From positions 372,001 to 436,000 of the forward strand of contig NZ_FPAU01000004.1 in NCBI RefSeq assembly GCF_900116535.1: 64,000 bases of DNA. Direction: 5' to 3'. Position numbers and translations under genes: made by a program. Under the pieces are notes generated by a model. The model was not told the DNA's origin. It was given only the letters and a program-made list of their open reading frames with translations, and did not search any database. Each line of letters starts with the position of its first letter. Position 1 is the stretch's first letter. This document shows positions 61,230 to 64,000 of this stretch, one piece after another. Source of the stretch: Kosakonia arachidis (GTDB lineage Bacteria > Pseudomonadota > Gammaproteobacteria > Enterobacterales > Enterobacteriaceae).

Positions 61230-63953
61230 CGCCATAGCATTTCTTACATCCGTCGCATTATCTGAGCCATCAACGTCATGTAAAGCATCCTGTATTAATT
61301 GTTTAGCAGCCCATTTTTCGCCGGCTTCAGCCTGCAATGTCGCCAATGAATAAGCAATACGGAGGGCCCAGCCGTGAGCTTGTTGCTGTTGTGCTTTGTC
61401 CAGGGCCTGCTCTAACAGCAGGCGTTGCTCCTGAGGAGGTAATTGAATGGCGGAAAGACGCATTAACTCAGGCGTGCACCAGTTTTCATGATCCTGGCAG
61501 GTGGTTCTTAGCAATACCCCGCTATCAATTTCTGACAACAAGGGTGAATATTGCCAGTCTAATCCCATCGCCCGTAACGAGCTAAACAGTGTGGTTTGAC
61601 TGACACCGGTATGACTGAACTGTTTGGCCCAAACAAGAAACAGCTCGCCGTATGTCTTCCAGAAATACAAATCATGCCTTTCTGCCAGATGAATAAGCCA
61701 GTTTGCGGCCTTTATAACCCAACGTGGATTACGATCCAGTGCCGCTGTCATACAAGCGCCTTCAGCCAGTGCACAACAAAGAGAACAGACATGCTGCAAA
61801 CGAGCGGCTTTTTTAACACCGCGCCATACCATCTGTTTCGCAGCCTTGTACTCACCTTGTAACCAAAGTAAACGAGACAGAAAGGCCTGACCGGCAGTCT
61901 CTTGATCAAGACCAAAACGGAAAGAGTGACTTAATTCGCCATGGTCATACCAGTCAAGAGATTGCTGGAGATAATCACGCCCGACGTCATGACGCCCCAA
62001 AAAATGCAGGGATACACCGAGGATACGCAGCCCGGTCGCCAGCGCCTCCTCGTCACTAATGGACCGTGCGAGCTCGCACAGAGATTGCGCATGTTCAAGC
62101 GCTTTATCCAGCTCGCCAGTACGCAGATAATACAACCATAATCCGTAATGAGCCTGTAAACGTATTTCTTTGTCGTCGAGCTTTACTGCAAGTGACAACG
62201 CGGTTTTCCAGGCTGAATGCGTTTCAGGCGTGGGGCCTTTTGCCCAAGTTGATGCTTTACCTGCTACAGCGCTGAGATTCATTCTCTGGTGTAGCGTTAA
62301 CACGACCTGCGAAGTATTTTCATAAAGCAGAGGGTAGATATGGCGTTGACATTCATCGTAGAGTGAATATTCAATCCAAAATGGGGTCATAGCCTGTAAG
62401 ATCTCAAGCCCAGTTGAGGGATCGCCCCCCTCAGTTAATGTTTGCTGTAAAACACTTCGCAAATCATTAAGCATATGGCTGTATCGTTCACGCCATTGCT
62501 CTGTTGGCAGCATAAACCAATCACTTTGGGCCTCTTCTACCCGATCTTTATAATAACTGGCAAAACGGGCCTCAAGAGTGTCATATTCACTCTGTTGCCT
62601 GAGCTTATCGCATGCGAACTGGCGCATGGTTTCCAACAGGCGAAAACGCGTCACGGGTACCTGAGTACTGACCTGAATCAGGGATAAGGATAGCAATCTT
62701 TGCAGATCGTCAACAACCTGCCATCGATGCTTGTCATCAATAAGCAGAAAGTCGCTTACCGACTTCACACTGAACATATCGGCATAGATTCCCAGAGAGC
62801 AAAATAACCGTTGTTCGCGTGTATTGAGTAACTGATAAGTCCACTCCAGAGTGGTCAGTATTTTCTGATGTCTGGGCACCAGCGAGTTGTGCGTATTGCT
62901 CAATAGCTGGAAACGGTCTTCCAGTCGGCTATAGATCTCTTTGACACTCATGACGGGCAGACGGGAGGCCGCAAGTTCAATCGCCAACGGAAGTCCATCA
63001 AGATGACGGCATAACTCGCCAATCAACGATAGTTCGCTGGCTGATGGATCGAAATCATGTCGGCTGGCCTGCCCGCGTTCGATAAAGAGGCGGACACTGG
63101 CAAAAGTCAGTAGCACTTGGGTATTAGCCCGTTCGTTTTCAGGAACTTGTAATGGCGGTAGTAGATATTGTTGCTCGCCAGCAACCTGTAACGCTATTTG
63201 GCTGGTCAACAACAATTTGATATGGGGAGCCATGTTCAGGAGCAACGTAATCACTGGTTGCAGTTCATTAATTACATGTTCACAGTTATCAATCAGAAGT
63301 AAACATTGACGTCGTGCAAGCTGTTGCCGTAAATCGGCATTATTATTAATGGCAGATAATGGAAGATGCAGCGCTTGTGAAATAACAGACAGCAAGCTGG
63401 ATGTTTCGTTGACATGTGCCAGTTCAGCCACACATATTCCATCAGAAAAATGAGTATGTATAAGGCTGACAACTTCCCATGCCAGACGAGTCTTACCTAC
63501 GCCCCCTGAGCCTGTAATTGTGACCAGACGGTGTTGATTCAATAAGACGCATAATTCCTGCACAGCGCGATCACGCCCCAGAATAGATGTCAGAAAAGGG
63601 GTAACTGCCGGCTCAGGTATTTCTGGTTTAGAGGGGGCTTTAACAGGCAATTTGCTGATGTTGAAACGATAACCAGAACCAAATTCGGTAACCAGCAGAT
63701 GGCGGTCATAGCCTAGTGTCCGGCGTATAGCTGAAATTTGCGCCTGAAGATTATTTTCTTCGACGATTTCATTTCCCCACACTTGAGTAAGTAAAGATTC
63801 TTTACTTACCGCTTTACCTCCAGCCCTCACCAGAACAACCAGAACATCAAAAGCTCTGGCAGAAATTCTTACCGGCTTACCCCTGTGTAACAGAATCCTT
63901 AGCTGGGGCCGGATTTGCCAGTCAGCAAAGTGTATCTCATCAATTGATATCAT
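61206..63953 (-). CDS. Large OmpR-type winged-helix regulator with NTPase and TPR-like domains
   Basis: A 915-residue regulator. Residues 1-100 are an OmpR/CadC-type winged helix (RISARAFDVLVVLVRAGGKA, NEIVEENNLQAQISAIRRTL, GSGYRFN). Residues about 125-400 form an NB-ARC/STAND-like ATPase: Walker A TGSGGVGKTRLA (147-158), Walker B LLLIDNCEHV, and DGLPLAIELAASRLPVM. The rest is a helical TPR-like array ending in CARIGA. This is the family often annotated 'winged helix/ATP-binding regulator', similar in logic to MalT or AfsR: ligand and ATP gate DNA binding. A GTG start at 63983 is possible. It faces a broken MFS gene and an SDR gene. Confidence 0.9.
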   Translation of the reverse strand: MISIDEIHFADWQIRPQLRILLHRGKPVRISARAFDVLVVLVRAGGKAVSKESLLTQVWGNEIVEENNLQAQISAIRRTLGYDRHLLVTEFGSGYRFNISKLPVKAPSKPEIPEPAVTPFLTSILGRDRAVQELCVLLNQHRLVTITGSGGVGKTRLAWEVVSLIHTHFSDGICVAELAHVNETSSLLSVISQALHLPLSAINNNADLRQQLARRQCLLLIDNCEHVINELQPVITLLLNMAPHIKLLLTSQIALQVAGEQQYLLPPLQVPENERANTQVLLTFASVRLFIERGQASRHDFDPSASELSLIGELCRHLDGLPLAIELAASRLPVMSVKEIYSRLEDRFQLLSNTHNSLVPRHQKILTTLEWTYQLLNTREQRLFCSLGIYADMFSVKSVSDFLLIDDKHRWQVVDDLQRLLSLSLIQVSTQVPVTRFRLLETMRQFACDKLRQQSEYDTLEARFASYYKDRVEEAQSDWFMLPTEQWRERYSHMLNDLRSVLQQTLTEGGDPSTGLEILQAMTPFWIEYSLYDECQRHIYPLLYENTSQVVLTLHQRMNLSAVAGKASTWAKGPTPETHSAWKTALSLAVKLDDKEIRLQAHYGLWLYYLRTGELDKALEHAQSLCELARSISDEEALATGLRILGVSLHFLGRHDVGRDYLQQSLDWYDHGELSHSFRFGLDQETAGQAFLSRLLWLQGEYKAAKQMVWRGVKKAARLQHVCSLCCALAEGACMTAALDRNPRWVIKAANWLIHLAERHDLYFWKTYGELFLVWAKQFSHTGVSQTTLFSSLRAMGLDWQYSPLLSEIDSGVLLRTTCQDHENWCTPELMRLSAIQLPPQEQRLLLEQALDKAQQQQAHGWALRIAYSLATLQAEAGEKWAAKQLIQDALHDVDGSDNATDVRNAMALCARIGA

Positions 63954-64000
63954 GGTGTTGAGATCTTCTGTTTTGAGTATCACAAACTCTCGGTATGGAG

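Noticed and set aside
1..64000. CRISPR array, rRNA genes, complete insertion sequence or complete prophage
   Set aside because: No regularly spaced repeats, no rRNA segments, and only fragments of transposases, integrases and satellite genes were seen.

Overview
This 64 kb window is chromosomal DNA from a member of the Enterobacteriaceae, most likely the Kosakonia/Enterobacter/Klebsiella/Phytobacter group. The assignment rests on near-full-length matches, from memory, to the enterobacterial genes nac, cbl, shiA, amn and the MATE exporter yeeO, and on three identical tRNA-Asn(GTT) genes. I could run no database search, so the species is not fixed. In E. coli K-12 the genes shiA, amn, yeeO, cbl, nac and several asn tRNAs lie together. 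Here the same genes are spread over about 50 kb and separated by accessory DNA, so the window is essentially an exploded asn-tRNA integration hotspot, the site family used by the Yersinia high-pathogenicity island.

Layout. 0-9.7 kb: accessory metabolism and regulation (SDR end, crotonase, GST, two LysR regulators, an alpha/beta hydrolase, a GGCT-fold protein, an orphan STN-domain lipoprotein, a methyltransferase, and a LysR / unknown protein / TSUP exporter group). 10-12 kb: tRNA-Asn, yeeO, tRNA-Asn. 12-22 kb: a chemoreceptor, small enzymes, a LysR/quinone oxidoreductase pair, then a decayed stretch with a broken toxin-antitoxin pair, a Nlp/Ner-like regulator, a P4-satellite-like gene, a transposase fragment, a secreted hydrolase and a collapsed second copy of the satellite gene. 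22-27.3 kb: an M24 aminopeptidase, amn, acuI and a TetR regulator. 27.4-31.6 kb: a YjfB-like protein, an uncharacterized protein and a two-gene glycosylglycerate operon. 31.8-38.8 kb: an IS3-family end, then a six-gene pxpA / BCCP / biotin carboxylase / pxpB / pxpC / NCS1 permease operon with a divergent LysR.

39-42.7 kb: a MipA/OmpV outer-membrane protein divergent from a two-component system and a lipoprotein. 42.8-55.2 kb: an island remnant with integrase 5' fragments at both ends. It carries a TupA-type ATP-grasp protein, an AdeRS-like two-component system, an ABC membrane domain without ATPase, an RND pump without adaptor, a VOC protein, a RidA/TetR divergent pair with two clear operators, and a GC-rich, partly broken DsbA/monooxygenase/azoreductase/HxlR group. 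55.2-59 kb: the third tRNA-Asn, nac with a sigma-54 promoter and NtrC-type site, cbl and shiA. 59-64 kb: an IS3 fragment, an SDR lacking the catalytic Tyr/Lys, an internally deleted MFS gene and a 915-residue OmpR-type/NTPase/TPR regulator.

The most unusual items are the pxp operon, which carries all parts of a split urea-carboxylase-like enzyme; the RND/ABC half-systems under an AdeRS-like regulator; the orphan STN lipoprotein; the SDR with SxxxS in place of YxxxK; and several precisely readable decay junctions, notably integrase fused to a truncated HxlR gene and a one-base frameshift in azoR. No CRISPR array, rRNA or complete mobile element was seen.
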